DNA from: Harmothoe impar
Lineage: Eukaryota > Annelida > Polychaeta > Phyllodocida > Polynoidae
Assembly (NCBI GenBank): GCA_947462335.1
Contig: OX381717.1
Location: 45,365,523-45,429,522 of the forward strand
Reading direction: 5' to 3'
DNA: 64,000 bases
The translations under genes were made by a program, and so were the position numbers. Under the pieces are notes generated by a model, which was not told where the DNA came from, made no database searches, and worked only from the letters and a program-made list of their open reading frames with translations. Of this stretch, positions 45,931 to 61,091 are shown piece by piece (position 1 is the stretch's first letter; each line of letters begins with the position of its first letter).

Positions 45931-48299
45931 ATTATCTTCACAAAAACATGCATGTTTGTATCCTCATGTTTGTTGTCACAAAGATTAATGCCGGTTGCAC
46001 TGTATTGACCATGCATACAGTTGTGTACCTGCCTAAATCCTCAAGGATTTGGAATTTAAAATGCACCATTGAATTGAACGGCTTTCCTGCGAGGTCGCAC
46101 TTTGTCATGATGCATAAAGACAGTAGTGGTGAGTTACTCTGTACTGCATTCTACGTTGATACACTTCTTAATGATTGGCCTGATACACCACGATTTAGGC
46201 CATGACCTGGTCGTTTCTAGGATTGATACTTACTTTTATGGATAGAATTTTACCATCCTCCCCAGCCAAACCCCTTATTATTACACGCAGGGCATCCTCG
46301 CAATCATGATTGTTATTGCTCATAATCATTAACTTAGTAGCTATGATGAATTTTAGTGCCAAATCGTTTACAAATAAACAGCAAGAAGCATGATTTATGT
46401 CCGGAAGCAATGCTATTAAAAGATATACAACATGATTTTTTTTGAAAATGCACCTTGCATTCTTTATGCAGCATTGCTAAATTGTACATGTTGAACGAAT
46501 CGTTAATTTTCTTTGATGATGAGCATCAGAGATATTTCATTTTACAAGTCAAGAGATACCTGTTTTGAAGAGAGAAGAAGTTGAATAAGATTGCCAAGGC
46601 AGTTGATGACTGACTGCTAGCATTGATTGACCATTGGATAATGCATTACTACCCTTACAGTTCACCGCTTACGAACCACAGAGCAGTAATTGTGCAAATA
46701 CACTGAGTGTACTCCATTCACACAATCATATTTCTTTGTTCATAGCATTGCAACAATAGTTGGTGCCCCTAAGAAACTCGTAATAGAAGTTATACCTTAC
46801 CAAGGAAGCCAGTACAATCTCCATTGTGTTGTGCGTTACCGCATCCTTAGCGACCACCCACCTGCCCTGAGGTGAGTGAATAATGAACGCACGACCCCTT
46901 TGTCGGAGTGTCCTGTATATAAGGGGGCATGGCCCCTATACTCGGCTATATGTATATACACATATAATCCCCCCCAGCTCTTTTATAGACAATCATATCT
47001 GACAGGAGCAGGGCAACTCATGCTGCCAGTGATACCAGAAGGACTAGTCTCTGATAAAGGATCTCCTCATCCATAATCTCTCGAAATTTAAGCATGCGTC
47101 CTTAAAACCAGAATATGGGAGAGGACTCTTCCTAAAGCTTACATTACTATCAAAGTGATGTAGATTTGACATGAACATATTCCTTATCAGGGTAGACCTC
47201 ACCTGACATGCCCCTAGAGCCCAGAAGTCATTAATGGCAGTAGGTGAGGGGAGACTCAGAGACTACAAGTCATATACTCGTACCATGGCCATGTCCACAT
47301 TGGCCTCTTCTCATGACACCCGGGGGTAAAGGCACAGGGCCACAGAGAGCTGTCTACTTTGGGGCGCCCGTTGTACATAGTGGAAACCTTCCTTCACTAA
47401 AAAGGTTACATTTCAAATGATGCAATTACAATCAAGTAAATTAAAAGTACACCTCGATCGAGGTATTTTCCTTTTAGCAATACAACTGGTGTTATCTAAC
47501 TTCTTGGTTGAGGTTCACTCAAATAGCCTCTCAAATAACAGCTTATTTGCAATGATTATTTCCATGCATACACCAATGTAGAAACGTTCCATGCATACAC
47601 CACAGTACAAGCATGATAGTTTCAAGGAAACCCTGATAAATAAAGAGACATAATGGGTTATGAATAATTATGAGCCATATGTAATGAGTGCCAAGGTTCT
47701 CATTCCCAGAAAAAGACTGGGTAAATGGATTGTTTGACCATTGTGTCAATGCTCCCATGACACTTGGTACCCCTTGCCCCTTCAGTTGTGACTGCATTAG
47801 TCTGACCATGCCAACTCACACAGAACATGAGATATCAATGGCTCCTTCTCAGGTCCCTCCAGCGAAGTGCTAGTGGACCTCCGAGCCACAATGGGAATAA
47901 CCTTTGACCTGCTGGGAATGGAGCAAGCACCCCAGGTTGACAGCAATATCAAGTTTGCAGAAAACAACGGGTATATTTAGTTTGATCTGTATTCATAAGG
48001 TATATATGCATTTGCTCCTTTACTTGGGCTGCATTTCAATTAGGGGAACGACAACGAATTGTCTGGGGCTACACTTCTATTTGGTAGTCTTCTCCATTGC
48101 TGTGATGCATTTCACTTCTTGTTGAAATTCTACTCAATCGATTTGAAATTAATAATCTAAAAACTGATAGCACAGAAATAATGCAACCATTTTTTGAGAC
48201 TTTGTATGAATGTATCAAATTAAAAAAAAAACTATGCATGGATAACAAGACATTCATGGGGTTTCAATACAAAAGATTGTAACATAAGTACCAGGATTC
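45931..48299. other. Non-coding tract between duplication units
   Basis: No gene. It contains copies of two local repeats at about 47,220-47,400 and 47,795-47,965 (see 28,210-28,885), about 0.6 kb apart in both places. Confidence 0.5.
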
Positions 48300-51240
48300 T
48301 TTCCTTCAAAAGTAATGAGTTCCTGCATTGTATTTTCAATAGAATAATAATATCATTCTCGAGGGAAACAGAATACCCTCATACGTTATTAAATTGGAAG
48401 TAAGAAGACATTCAAGTTTGATGTAAAGGATAATTTCATCAGGACACAGAATTGTACCATAAAGTATTACAATGGTAGACAGTATTATCATACTACATAG
48501 TATTAGTAGAACAGCATGTAACCTTTGAGAACTACTTCAATGTTCATTATCTTTCACTATGACATTAATTTGTTTATTGCAGATGAGTTATTCCCTCAAG
48601 TTCACCAGACAGCAGAAGGTATAGTACAAATATTAGAGGACAATTATGGCTTTGTTATCTATCATGCATGTATCTATACTATCCTTGCTTATCAGCTGCT
48701 CATTATCAATATTGGATGAATAATATGTTTCAAAATATAATGTATGATATGTAGTGTGATTTGCAAAGAGTAATGTTAGTGCAAAGTCCACTATATGCAA
48801 GGTGCACTGAGGTCCCTTCTCCTCGGTGATGCCACATAGGTTGTGTTCCGCTAAAGATGTTCATGGTATCGAAGCTCTTGATTAATCATACATACAATAT
48901 TTTAAACTACATGCACAATTTTGTAAAATGACCGGAAACTTTGGCTTCAAATAAACAAATCTAGATACCCTTTGCCTGTGTTTCTAAGAAGCCCTTCCTC
49001 TGAAGTGATTTTATCATACAGAATAATAAAAATTGCACACCGCAATTTGTTAGGTGTCTTATCTCCCTTATTAAGCCCCTCCTATTTAAAACAATATAGC
49101 ATGTATAGTGATGAAGCAGTCAAGTACCACAGTACAGGTTTACAGTAATACAAAACAAGGCAACAATGCATTTGACTGACTTCAACAGACCGGATATTTG
49201 TGTTTTATTTAAGCTGAGGATAGTCAGGTGTAGTGCTAGAAGTGGTAGTGGGTTGTGGGCCAACCATCACTAGGTAGACATTGACTGCTTCTCTGTGTGC
49301 CATTAGCAGACCCAATGTATGTGAGTGCTTAGATGTTTAGACACTGCAACTGGCTGCTCACGCCAATGACCCCTTAAGGATGCCTTGATACCCTGTGGAG
49401 GTGGCCATTGACCGACCCTTCCATTCAATTATCCACACACCTGACATTAGTCTTCCTTCACCTGGTCATTTAGAGGCACTAAGGGCAGAGAGCATGAAAA
49501 TTGCACCGAATAGTTGACATGATTTGAAATGAGGGCATTTTCTTTCACTTCAAAATATAGTAGCATTTGTCAACAAGTAGAGAAAAAGTGCAGCAAATGT
49601 GAAACTGACCAGCTGATATTAGAAATGAAATTAACAATAATATTTTTAGACATAATGTTGTGCGGACAATGATATGTCCTGATGGAGATACCATGTGCTG
49701 GTCATGGTCCACCAGCAATCACTGTTGGGACAACAGGTTTCAATGTCTGAATTGGATTCATAAGTGCCGCAAAATAGTAATATAGAACCAAGAGTAATGA
49801 GATGATGCCCCAGGTGCTTGCCTCAACAGATGACAGACTAACACTGGCTAGGACTTGTGTTATGTCATTTGTGTCTTCTCCATCAAGGTGTGCATACCAT
49901 GGAGCTTATACAACAGTCCGGACAGCTAGACATAAACAGGTATTCCCCATGGCATTGTTACTCAAATAAACCAGATAATTAACCACTGAGAACCTATGTA
50001 AAAAAACAACATCAGATATAATGAGGAGTTTATTGTGTTGAAAGTTGATTTCTTGACTAGGGGCTGTGTCAGCTTCTCAATGATCCACTTGTATCGGTAG
50101 TGGTATGAGTTACAAGTTAACACTTTGGGATTGGTTGTAGACATACGGAAATTGCAAGCAATATATGGAGGGGAGATATACACACTTCCTTACTTCAAGC
50201 AATCTCTGTGTGCATCTGTCTTCGCAATTTCTGTTGAACATCTCATTTACAATGAATCAAGTCCTCAAGCAGTCGTAAACAAATGTATTAATTAACATCG
50301 TCTGTGAGTTCAAAAAGTAGTTGCATGGGAAACATTTGGAGAAGACCCAATTTCAGTGTTTGATGATGTTAGGAGAGCAATGAAGGTATCCTGTCTTCTG
50401 TCCATCCTAACCAGAAGAAATTTGTGTTTATGCAGAGATGAAAGTTATCAAAGAGTAAGGCAGGAGCAGCACTAGTGTTGTGCTTGTACATAAGAGATGT
50501 GAGTGACTGGTATGCAAGTCATTGCCACAGCTTTCATCCTACCATCACAGAATTTTACAGACAACACAAACAAATTTCAGACTGGATTGGAAAATAGGCA
50601 ACTGGATGAATTGGGTTATACTTCTCATGTAGTACTTAAAATGACTCTCAGAGTAATCTAGGGGGTTTAATCCTATGGTACTGGACTGAGAAGGTAAGAC
50701 ATCCCTCAGGGCAGGGACATTGATGCTATCATTGTCATAACCAAGACCTTGTTTTTTCTGACATTTGTTAAAAGCGTCAGTTCAAGAAACGATTCACTTA
50801 TAACTGGACAAGAGGAGGAGTGTCTTCTTGGACAGCCAGGGGGGCTTTGAAACTGTCCAAAAATCAGATCAAAGTCAACAATGACTGAACCAATTCTAAC
50901 TAATTGCAGGAAATGGGGTTTCTCAATTGTCTTTATTCCATTTCCATTGATTCAATTCAGTTCTTTTACATTTTAAGGGTATGTCAGAGATATTGCTTGG
51001 GGTAATATAATGTTTGAAACAATTCTCTTCAGAATACTCTGCTTCTTTAAGTATCATCTTTGAGAACCAATTTACTTCCTATCTTCTACTATGCATACAC
51101 TTTATCATACAGGCTGGACTACGATGTAGAGATGTACAGGTTGATTGCTAACTTCTCTATCTTAGCCCATTCAATGTAGTCACTTCTCCTCAAATGCTAG
51201 TGATGAAACATTGCAATGCGAAAGGTGGTGTAGGTGTTAA
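48300..51240. repeat. Duplication unit 2
   Basis: A diverged copy of unit 1. The part corresponding to about 41,400-42,200 is missing here and appears instead after it, at 51,240-52,400. Non-coding. Confidence 0.65.
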
Positions 51241-52400
51241 TATGGGAGAACACTAAATGGTCATTAGTCTGAACATAATCTGATAGAATTCACTGTTTAC
51301 TTGGCAGACAATATGTGGCACCCTGCACCAAGGGCCTTTTTTGCAGATCGTGTCACATATAAGGACAAGAAGCTTCTTTACTAGTTACTTTCAAGAGAAT
51401 AACTACGTTCATGAAGAGACAACACTATTCCTAATATCAAATCTACTAATTAGTCATTGTGCAGAACAAGCCTTTAGTCATAAAATTGCATGCATACAAA
51501 AATCTAAACTACATGTACAATTTTGTAAGGCCACTCCAAATAATATCCTTGTTTCTCATCCCTGAGCCATGACAAATATGACGAGGGCGCTTTTTTTTTT
51601 TTTTGCTGAAGACCAAATAGGTCGGGGATTCTAGGTTCTCAGCAAACTTGACATTCACATTTTAATGATTAAGAAATTAATTATCTACAAAGGTTTTGAA
51701 TAGGTATATTTCCTCTAGCCCATTGTCTTTGCACCACTGCTTCAATTTGATACCAAATATGCCATATTTGTCTATAATTATCAATTTTTCCCTTCAAATT
51801 TGCAAAAAAGAGAAAAAAAATCCAAGACACGATTTTGGTGACGTGCGCGGTGATGAGAAACAAGGATATTATTTGAAGTGGCCTAAAGATTACCGGAAAC
51901 AATGCCTTTAAACTCAGCAAATCTAGACTACCTTTTCCTATGTGTCTAAGGAGGGCTTTCAGTGACTTACTTTTATCTGACGGAGCCTGCCTTCCCTGTC
52001 TGCCATGTTGAAAGGTTCTAATTGATAGAGAGGCACATTTTATTGAAGGGCAAGAACGAGGATAGTGTTACTCCCATTCCTGTTCACTTTCGCTCATTAA
52101 TATGAATAGTTGTAAAGCTTCACCTTTGAAAGACACCCTTACTGACCCATGCTCCTTTTATAAGTTCAAGTCTTAAGCCAGGGTCCAAATACAATGGCAC
52201 TTTTAACATCAAACCTTGAGATGAAGTGACACCCTTCTCATCCAATCCAGTTTGTCCTAAGTAGTCTTTAAGAAAAGTACTGGTATGATGGTTACTGAGT
52301 GATAAGATGAGAAATGGAGCATATTCTCATTACATGCAGCAAACACTCTTTTCTCTACCAATAAGTAATGTATTTTAGAGCTAGCTGACAAGCATCCTGA
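51240..52400. repeat. Partial duplication unit 3
   Basis: AGAGACAACACTATTCCTAA and AAGTCTTAAGCCAGGGTCCA match 41,565 and 41,910, and CACCCTTCTCATCCA matches 41,988. It carries a T-run near 51,590. Non-coding. Confidence 0.6.
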
Positions 52401-52545
52401 AGTGTGTTAAGTTCACTAATTGCCGCAATCAAGGAATGTCAAAATGTACGTATTGAGACAGTAAGGGAATATATTCTAGAGACAAATTTGCAATGCATAG
52501 TTCACAGCTGTCCATATATAAATTGATAATCAGCATTGTGTCAAC

Positions 52546-52605
52546 ATCAATATATATATATAGAAAACCACTTTGGATACATATACGTCATATATAGCTC
52601 CATGA

Positions 52606-52679
<74 letters not shown>

Positions 52680-52686
52680 ATATATA
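52546..52686. repeat. (TA)n-rich microsatellite region
   Basis: A short TA run at 52546-52561, then an almost pure TA run at 52609-52686 with one TTT interruption. Confidence 0.9.
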
Positions 52687-54149
52687 AAGCCATCTGGTAG
52701 CTCTAGTGACATGGGAGCTGCCTATCAATCTATGGTTTGGCTCATATAAATGGCCTCATGAATGTATGATATTCAGACAGAGGAGAGGACATGGACCTTG
52801 CCTAATGGGAATCTATCATTATACACTACATGTAAGTAGGTAAGGTGTCTGACAGATGTACATCACATGGCCTAAGCTACCAGTTTCCCTGGGCCTGTGT
52901 AATAATTCATGTCATTATTATTCACTTTATGAGTATGATTTATACATTTTGTAAAGTAAGACATACAATATGTCAGAAAGGAGAAGGGGAAAGATACTTT
53001 CGGTATGATGCATACCTTACATACATAATTTACACATATTGTGAAAGAGAGATGTGTTATTTCTAAATATGAGTACTATGTATTGCCTAGATCTGATCAG
53101 AAATACAGAGAGAGAATTACTTTGTGACATGCATTTCACTATAATATTCTATCTATTATCTCGCAATATATACATATACTTGTTAGCTGCACATACATGT
53201 ATGTAAGCTCAATGTTACATTTATGATGAAGCCCTAGTATCGCCATCACATGAGTCTCCATATAAAAACCACAGACTGCTAGATGGGTAAACTCCTAGTA
53301 GGACACAGTATACGATAAAAACTGTACTCACTCTTCACCACATGGATCAATTTTCTTCGCCATTTCTTTTGTATTGAGCTTATTAGGGCATGACTGTAGT
53401 GGCATCTGCCTTAATGCTCACCGCTTGAAGGCGGGAAGGATATGTAGAAAAGTGGATTTTAACTTAAATATTGTCTTAATGTATGGCCTTAGCAAAAACC
53501 TTTATATTTTTAATCAGCCATCCAGTCCAGTGTTTCTTTGCATAGACACTCTATTCATTATTCCTCCGCATAGTAGACACTTAATACTCTTCTTTATTGT
53601 TCACTATAGTACCCTTAGTTCTAGTAAATGCATCTCTGAGATTGCACTAGAGTGCTTCTTTCGCCGCATTCACAAAGTATTTACAGTGTAGCTATTGAAG
53701 GCCCTTGTACTGAAGTCTGAATTTATAAGCATTCAATGTACTCGCTGTGAGTTTTATCAAATAACATAGTGTAATGGACTAAGACCTGAATTAGCAGTGT
53801 TGACAGTGTTAGAAGTCTAAGATACCCAGGGATATTTTCTAAAGCTCAAGGAAGAAGTCATGGTGAACAGCGCCTTATATTTTTCAGACAATTCTCTATT
53901 TCTTTCATTCACACAGAAATGGTTCTAAAGAGCATTTTTCTAATAACACAGGCAGTAGCTAAAACTGATTAAACAAGATATTTCTTCATCTACCAAGGAA
54001 ACTCTTATGTTCTATCTCTAAGTACCTGATAGACTATTTTCTTCTGCTGAATCAAAATCATAGCATTTTTGCTGCATGATGTGTACAATATCAGATGGGA
54101 GCCTTTACTTGTAATACAGAGACTATGGCATTTGTCCTGCACAGCACCA
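52687..54149. other. Non-coding tract
   Basis: No supported gene; 52,700-52,800 is a repeat related to 34,560-34,680. Confidence 0.45.
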
Positions 54150-55290
54150 GTGAATAGTACTGACCATACGGGGGTCATAAAAGAAGAGATATATGCATTG
54201 CCACCAAGGATTGCTTGGGATAACGCCATAAATGTATATTTACAACAGCCATAATGACCTGATACAGTGATTGTGTACAGCCTTGTGCCTTTCTGAACCT
54301 TCTGGGACAAGGCTGGCATTGCTTTACGATCACCCTGGACCTTGGACTAATCTGGAAAGCAACCCCATCTACATAGAATGGCACAGACTGAGCCCCTTAG
54401 AGATCCAATGTCCAGAATGGAATTCACTAAGGCTCACCACACAATGTCCCAGTGTTGTGATTTTCTTATTGCTTGTCATGCATCCCTGGTCCCCTTGCGT
54501 GCTTTATACATTTTTCTTCATTCTTCCCGTCTACTAGTGTGTTATCTCACTTCTTTTTATTCGATGCCACTACTCTGCCATTGTCTACTCTAGTCACCTC
54601 CTCCACTTCGCATCGGCTTCACCTCGCCTGGTCCCACTGTCCTACTCCTAGTGTCAGTTTGTGGTCAGCGGTGGCCTAGTGTCTTATTACAAGAAATTTT
54701 CTGTTATACGATGTGGCCACAAAAACGGTGAGAAAAGATTCTGATGAGGAAATTTATGTCGCAATATTTACAAGTGGACAAATAGATTGCAACAGAATAG
54801 AACTATGCTGGGAGAATGACGTTGACTTCAAAGTAAAATAATAAGAGATTATGCAGCTAGGTCATTTTTGTCCGATCTAATGTTGGTGGTGAAAGATTGT
54901 CCTCTTTAAAACCACTGTCCAGATTGTAGTATCTACTACATAAATAGTTCAATACAATTCTACTACACAAATGGTTCAGTGCTTGATTAGTAGTTGGTTC
55001 AACTTCTTACTGCTGCTAAGTGCAAGAAGCAATACTGTGTAGTTGGGACACTATCCCTGTAGATAGTCACTTACTGTTCTTGAGTGTGTCATTAGCAGCC
55101 CCAACGTATGTGGATTGCTGGATGTTTAGACACAGCTACGCCCACCAAGTCCCCCCTGTAGGGCCCTTTAATAGCCAGTGGAGTGGACCCAGGGACAACC
55201 TCTGCCATTTAATCATCTCAAGGTCACATTAGTCTTCCTTAAGCTGATCATTTAGAGGCAGTAAGAGCAGAGAGCCTGAAAACTCTCTTG
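54150..55290. repeat. Local repeat blocks
   Basis: 54,150-54,760 is another copy of the 35,640 block, and 55,030-55,290 another copy of the 2,880 / 42,540 / 49,220 block (CATTAGCAG...CACATTAGTCTTCCTTAA...GATCATTTAGAGGCAGTAAG). No frame is preserved. Confidence 0.55.
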
Positions 55291-56639
55291 AATATTATAT
55301 GAATGGAAAGCAGGCCATTGTTTTATCCTCCTCATGACCATATAGAGGCATGTATACATGAATCTAATGTCCGATTAAATGCTATTTTGTTTTGAACTTG
55401 TAATTTATTTCCAAATTAATTTGTGTTCCTTTTCCTAGAATATATGATATCCACCTTGGATATGCACATCAATAAACTGAATGAGCCTGAAATGTTCTCA
55501 TTCTTGTTATACCTACAGGATATGGTCAGATCAGTAACTGTCAAACCAAGGATGTTCAGTTAAAGTTTGAACTAAAAGAAACCTATAATCATTTAAACAA
55601 GATATGGCTAAGATTCTAGCAATACTATGGTCACCATAGGATGCACATTGTCTATGCCATACAAGCTGCTCATACGTATAAGGAGACGAGTAAATTTAAA
55701 TCTGAGAAGTAAAGCATTCGTCTTAAATTAACAGTGAATTGTCATTTCTTCCCACACACTTATGGCTAAAATAATGTCCCAAGGTTATGAAGAGCAGTTT
55801 CAAAAAGAAGGAAGAGAAGCGCCTATTAAAAACATAAAACTACAGAAATAGAATAGAAAAATGAAAGCAGGTGGAATTGAAGAGGAAAAGATGAAAGATA
55901 ATGTGAGTTCCTGAAGAATGGATATATTAACGAAAGGAGTTCAACATTGCGAAGAACACTATCATGTTCAATGTAAAGATTCACACTTTGTGGAAAGCTG
56001 TAGTTTCAGTATAGCAGAGTTATCACGTCCATATTTCATTGTGGTACTGATTATAGGTCGTTAATTACCTGTAAGAAGTCTCAAGGGACTTTGCAATACA
56101 TATAATTACTAACCTTCAAGTAGATCCTAGTCAGAGACCTGCACCAGAACTGGGACAGAAACCTAAGTTTGCCCAATCCCAATCCACGTCATTATTGAGT
56201 ACTTAGGTATTATATATTGCATGATCTTCGTATCTTCAGGCTAAGACTGTAGTTTGATATTAGGGGTTGTGAGTGCCATGTTTCAGTTAAAAAACTAAAC
56301 TCAGGTTTTCGTCATTCTCTCATAGCAGCTTTATTTGCAGTGCTGCTGAGAAGGTGTTTGTGTGGTGGCCGAGAACGTGTTTTTATTATCAATCTGGAAA
56401 TGATCCAAAAAGGTGTCATTAAAGTCCCCACACACTTATCTGATTGCCTATACATTTTTATCTATATTTAGTTACTCTTGGGTGCTATCAAATGACCGCT
56501 GGGAAACTGCTAATGGCCTTGCCTTTATGCATGGCTGATATCACCGATTCCGATCTAGCAAACTACGAGGATGAAAGTTCTCCTATCTTCAAATAGCCTA
56601 CTTAAATAGCACATAAAAATGATATGGATAAGTTCTTCC
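55291..56639. other. Non-coding tract
   Basis: AT-rich with no recognisable gene or strong repeat. Confidence 0.4.
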
Positions 56640-58602
56640 AAATTGTCAAACCCAATGTAACAATGCACCATATATAAAGAGGAATTCTCAGCAGTCCTTG
56701 TTTTAGAGTCAGTCAGGGCATGGTAAAATGTGGATACCGGATGAACCCAATCGTAAAGCTATTAGAAGTCCTGCCGAAAATGTTGCTGTGCTGGCAATAT
56801 GGCTCCCTCAACCAGCCCTTATGGGAGCTAAGCTATAAACGGGGCTCTTCAACTGAGGGAGATGAAAGAAGCAGTTTCACATTTGGCCAGAGACTCTGCT
56901 GGTCTTGGGGTTCTTTTTGGTTTTTGATACAGTTACCTCAAAATGATGTTAGTCTCAGGCAAGAATATTTGCTCACGTTGAGAGGTATTATTCAATAATG
57001 TGTAAATACCCCCCCCCCTTCTTTATAGATTGTATGTATTACTAAGGAAATTGGAATGTTTTTGTCATCAAGTAACAAAAGTCAAGGATTCTGGTTATTT
57101 TTCATCAATTATTGTCAAATTCTATTGCACCAATAGATTGCTTCACGCATGCAAAAAGTGGTCCTCTTTAACAGAAAGAATAAATACTATTCTCAAATTT
57201 GCAACTGGCCTTTATTGGCAATACAACAATGAAATCATTTTGCACACTAGCAGCCAATGACAGTATGTTATAACACTTGATAGTTCCCATGGAATATTTC
57301 TCTGTTCCTTGACTGAGCTGACCATGTCAAACTACAGAGAATGCAGAACATGAAAAATCAATCCCTCCCTCCCAGGTACCTGCATGCATGAGCTAGAGCT
57401 TGCAGAGCCTCTGGATCTTACTGGAAATACCCTTTGACCTGTGGGAAATTGAGCAATGATCCAACTTTTGGCAGACGTACATGTAATAAGTCAGCTAGAT
57501 GCCAAGACTACTATTTTTCAAATATTGACATCCTCATACAGTTTTTGCTCTTTTCTAGTGCCTGCTTCATTTTGTCTCCGCTATTTATTTTTTGCATTCT
57601 TTAATCATTTTGACCTCTCATTCCAAATAGGGAATGTTAGACATAAACATGTAAGTTTTTAGAAGTAGCCTACCTGGTGGTGGTTTCAAGTATAGACTAT
57701 TCATTTATTTTCATGCTGAGACTGATTCACATAACATAACACAGTATTGGAGTTTCTTTATTGTTGTCCACTCATCATCTTTCTGACATTCGTGAGACTC
57801 GCAAAATACACCTTTTTGTCATGACTGAGCTATTAAGTAATTAGTAGGGTCATTTGAATAAAATAAAAACTACAAGCATATTTTATTTTGTTTGGAGAAG
57901 TACTGTAGGGAAATGATATGACAGGCATGGTATGCTAGAAAGTATAGGCCTAATAAGATATTCTTATTTTCAATTTGTTAGGACCCTGTCTGATAACTGT
58001 ATGAAAACAGAAGAGCATACGCAATTGTTGTGACAGAGTTTCTGACAGGAAATTGTCGGAAATTGTTGTCTGGCCCGACATCCGGTATTTTGCAGCCAGA
58101 TTGCTGACCACGTAGAACCAATCATGACGGACCTGATACTTTGTCATCTGTCCGGCTATAACTGCTTTTGCAGAAAACATGCATGCACCTTCTAGCTAAG
58201 CTTATTTGACCAACAATTTGTCAAGATGTTGGTTTACGTGATGCTTACGATGGGTCGGAAAAAAACATATTTCGCACACAAAAGTAATTCTCTGGTAACC
58301 AATTTTTCTCTTAAGAATAGATCATGTAAAGAACCTGCTAGTTTGACAGTTGGTACAGCAAAAAGCAGCATCTAGATAATAATTATTTTATCAATATAAT
58401 CAGACCTTCAAAGAATTTCAAAGTTAAAGAGCATCCATGTGACCCATGTGAGCCAATAGTGGTTGTCCATGATTTTAATATATACCAGTGAATTATGCTA
58501 AATCTATTTTTATAGAAGGTTTGAAATATATGATGTGAAATATATTACCTGGAAGAAGACAGCTAGATATATTGTGCGAGGCAGAGGGAGGGAACACCGG
58601 AA

Positions 58603-58683
<81 letters not shown>

Positions 58684-59530
58684 AGGGCCAATAATGGTAT
58701 ATACAGAAAACATTGCTTGAGGCTAGTTAAACATGATTCTTATATATCTATAATTTGCAAACGAGGGCAATGAAAGAGCAAAAATATCATCCGACACCAG
58801 TATTAGAGATATTTAAAGGTCTAAGTAATTGCTGGTGTATGATACTCTAGGTAAACTAGTTCCTCTGCACTGATTGCTGTAGTGCCAAGCATCTCTACCA
58901 GATGGGATTTCTATTTGATAGTTCTACATGAATACGCCTTAGCCAATGGGGCATGCAGAGTGTTTATGGCCCCTCATATATATTTGTGATGATGGTTGTG
59001 TCGCACAGTTTATTTATGGCAGGCATAGACATAAATTGTCTGAAAAGTGTAAATTTAAATTAGTAATTAGTAGCCCATTTATAATATTCATCTGTCCTTA
59101 ATAAACCTTGTTCTATCAAGCCGGTCAAAGATGACACCCAGTCAAAGATGGCACCCTGTCAAAGACTTCCACAGTGGCCCGATGTCGTTAGAAGCAGCCT
59201 GATGTGAGTGTGGGATATTCCTTCACCATTCTGAGTTGAGTGTTAGCAGCTGCAAAAGGATATTAGGATAATGCAATTGTTTTTAAATAATCTCTTTAGT
59301 TTTTTGTCATCTTATCAATTGACAGGTGGACTAGTGCAAAGCATTACAAATTACAACTTTTTTTATACGGCATTGGTTTTAAGAAATGAATCATAACTGA
59401 CTTAATGCAGCAGGGGCGGCTTCTTAAGAAGCTGTTAGAGGCTTTTTGCTTAAACTGAATTGACACAAAAAGAGCTTTGTTGAAGTCATCAGTGATGATA
59501 ATTCTCATTCGCTGCTGCTTTTACGATCCT
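56640..59530. repeat. Diverged duplication block colinear with 25,190-27,170
   Basis: See the left partner for landmarks. This copy is longer because it includes the (GA)n tract at 58,608-58,680 and AT-rich filler. It is also partly repeated at about 59,820-60,140 (TGGTTCTTGATGCAATTTTC against TTGATACAGTTACCTC). Confidence 0.6.
58608..58680. repeat. (GA)n microsatellite
   Basis: GA repeat with a few GG and TG interruptions. Confidence 0.95.
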
Positions 59531-60219
59531 ACTTATTTATATCTCTGTGTAGCTACTAGACGGAGATAGACACACAGGCACCAAAAAGAGTCATCTGCAC
59601 TGCAAATGTCCAGGACGCTCTATCCCCTCCCTCACCTAAGAAGGGCCTTGGTGTTCAGACACCAGACCGTCAGTTTTTTCAGTTACCTAGCCCCCAAATT
59701 ATCTGCCCTTAGAGACTGAAATGCTTGAAATTTCCAAATTTCTGAAAAGCGCGTTCCCTATGTTACAGCTAGGATATCTAATCATGAAGCAGTCAAAGCA
59801 AAGTTCTGTGCAGAGTTTCCTTACTTCAGATGCTTCCAGAAAGTACTAAAAGAAGGCCTACAAATTTGAATTATCAGAACACTATTAGGAACCAAGTCTA
59901 ATAGACAAGACTGCTGATCTGGCAAAATTGCTCCCCTTCTTCACTACTGAGGGAGAAACCTGAATGTGGCTTAGATTGATTCTTCTGAGGCTGAAGGGGT
60001 GCTTTGGAATAGTTCCACTTCTGGTAATAGTTGCTCCCAGTATATTGGTGCTTTTTGGTTCTTGATGCAATTTTCTGAATATCCTATAAGTTCCATATTT
60101 TCCTCAGCAGGGGGAAACTATTCAATTCTAGCATACTCGCCACCCGCCCTTTCCTTTTATACGCACTGCAAGGCAATATTGATGTGAAATACAAGTGTTT
60201 GTTCACATGCGTTACTGAC

Positions 60220-60960
60220 TTACTTACTGGCCATATTCCTAAGAAATGAAATATTTTCCTTGCCACCAAAGGTTGTTTGGTATAACCCCATAACTGTATG
60301 TATGTTATATACAACAGCATAATGATTGTGTCCACCATTGTGTTGGCTTGGACCTTGTTGGACAATGCTGGCATTACTCTTCCAAGCAACCTGGAGATGG
60401 GCGTATTCTGGTAACCAATCCAATTCCTCCCTTCCTACAGAACACAGCACAGACCAAGCCCCTAAGGGACCTATAGTGTCCAAAATGGAATTCCATGTGT
60501 CACCCGTCTATGTTCTGGTGTATATCTTTCTCATTGTGTGCTCATGCATCTTTTGTTGCCTTGCCTGCTTTGCACTTTCTTTTTGCATTGCCCCCTTCTA
60601 CTAGTGTTTGTCTTGCTCCTTACTATTCAATGCTACAACTTTGCCAATGTCCACTCATGCCTCACCCTTCAGCTTCCTATTCACACTACATTCGTTCCCA
60701 TCTCCCTGGTCTCACATCCCCTGGACCACCTCTAAGCTGACCAACCATTATATAACATCTTGGTCAATGGTGGGATATTGTTTGGTCACGCCCTGTGGAT
60801 GTAAATTGTGTTTTGTGAGCATTTCTCTGTATAAAGGTGCCGACACACATAATTAGTGAGATACAGTATTGATCAGGAACGATGCATGACGTGTTACACG
60901 TTGACAAAAGAAATGCAACAGCTGTTATTTTGGGTATGACATTGATTTAATCATTAACTG
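60220..60960. repeat. Local repeat block, copy 3 of 4
   Basis: ACCTTGTTGGACAATGCTGG and the TGGTCACGCCCTGTGGATG region correspond to 54,295 and 63,483. Several overlapping hydrophobic ORFs appear but shift frame between copies. Confidence 0.55.
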
Positions 60961-61020
60961 TCTCTTTATTTTTCTCTGTCGGTCTCTGCCCGTGTCTCTC
61001 TGTGTCTCTCTTTCACTGTT

Positions 61021-61022
<2 letters not shown>

Positions 61023-61090
<68 letters not shown>
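61023..61090. repeat. (CT)n microsatellite
   Basis: A pure CT run of about 34 units. Confidence 0.97.

Positions 61091-61091
<1 letters not shown>

Noticed and set aside
58510..58720. Ser/Leu and Arg/Glu repeat ORFs
   Set aside because: Readings of the GA/CT microsatellite.
60220..60856. Overlapping hydrophobic ORFs in the local repeat block (also near 35,764, 54,271 and 63,201)
   Set aside because: The related copies shift frame and have stops at different places, so there is no sign of protein-level conservation.
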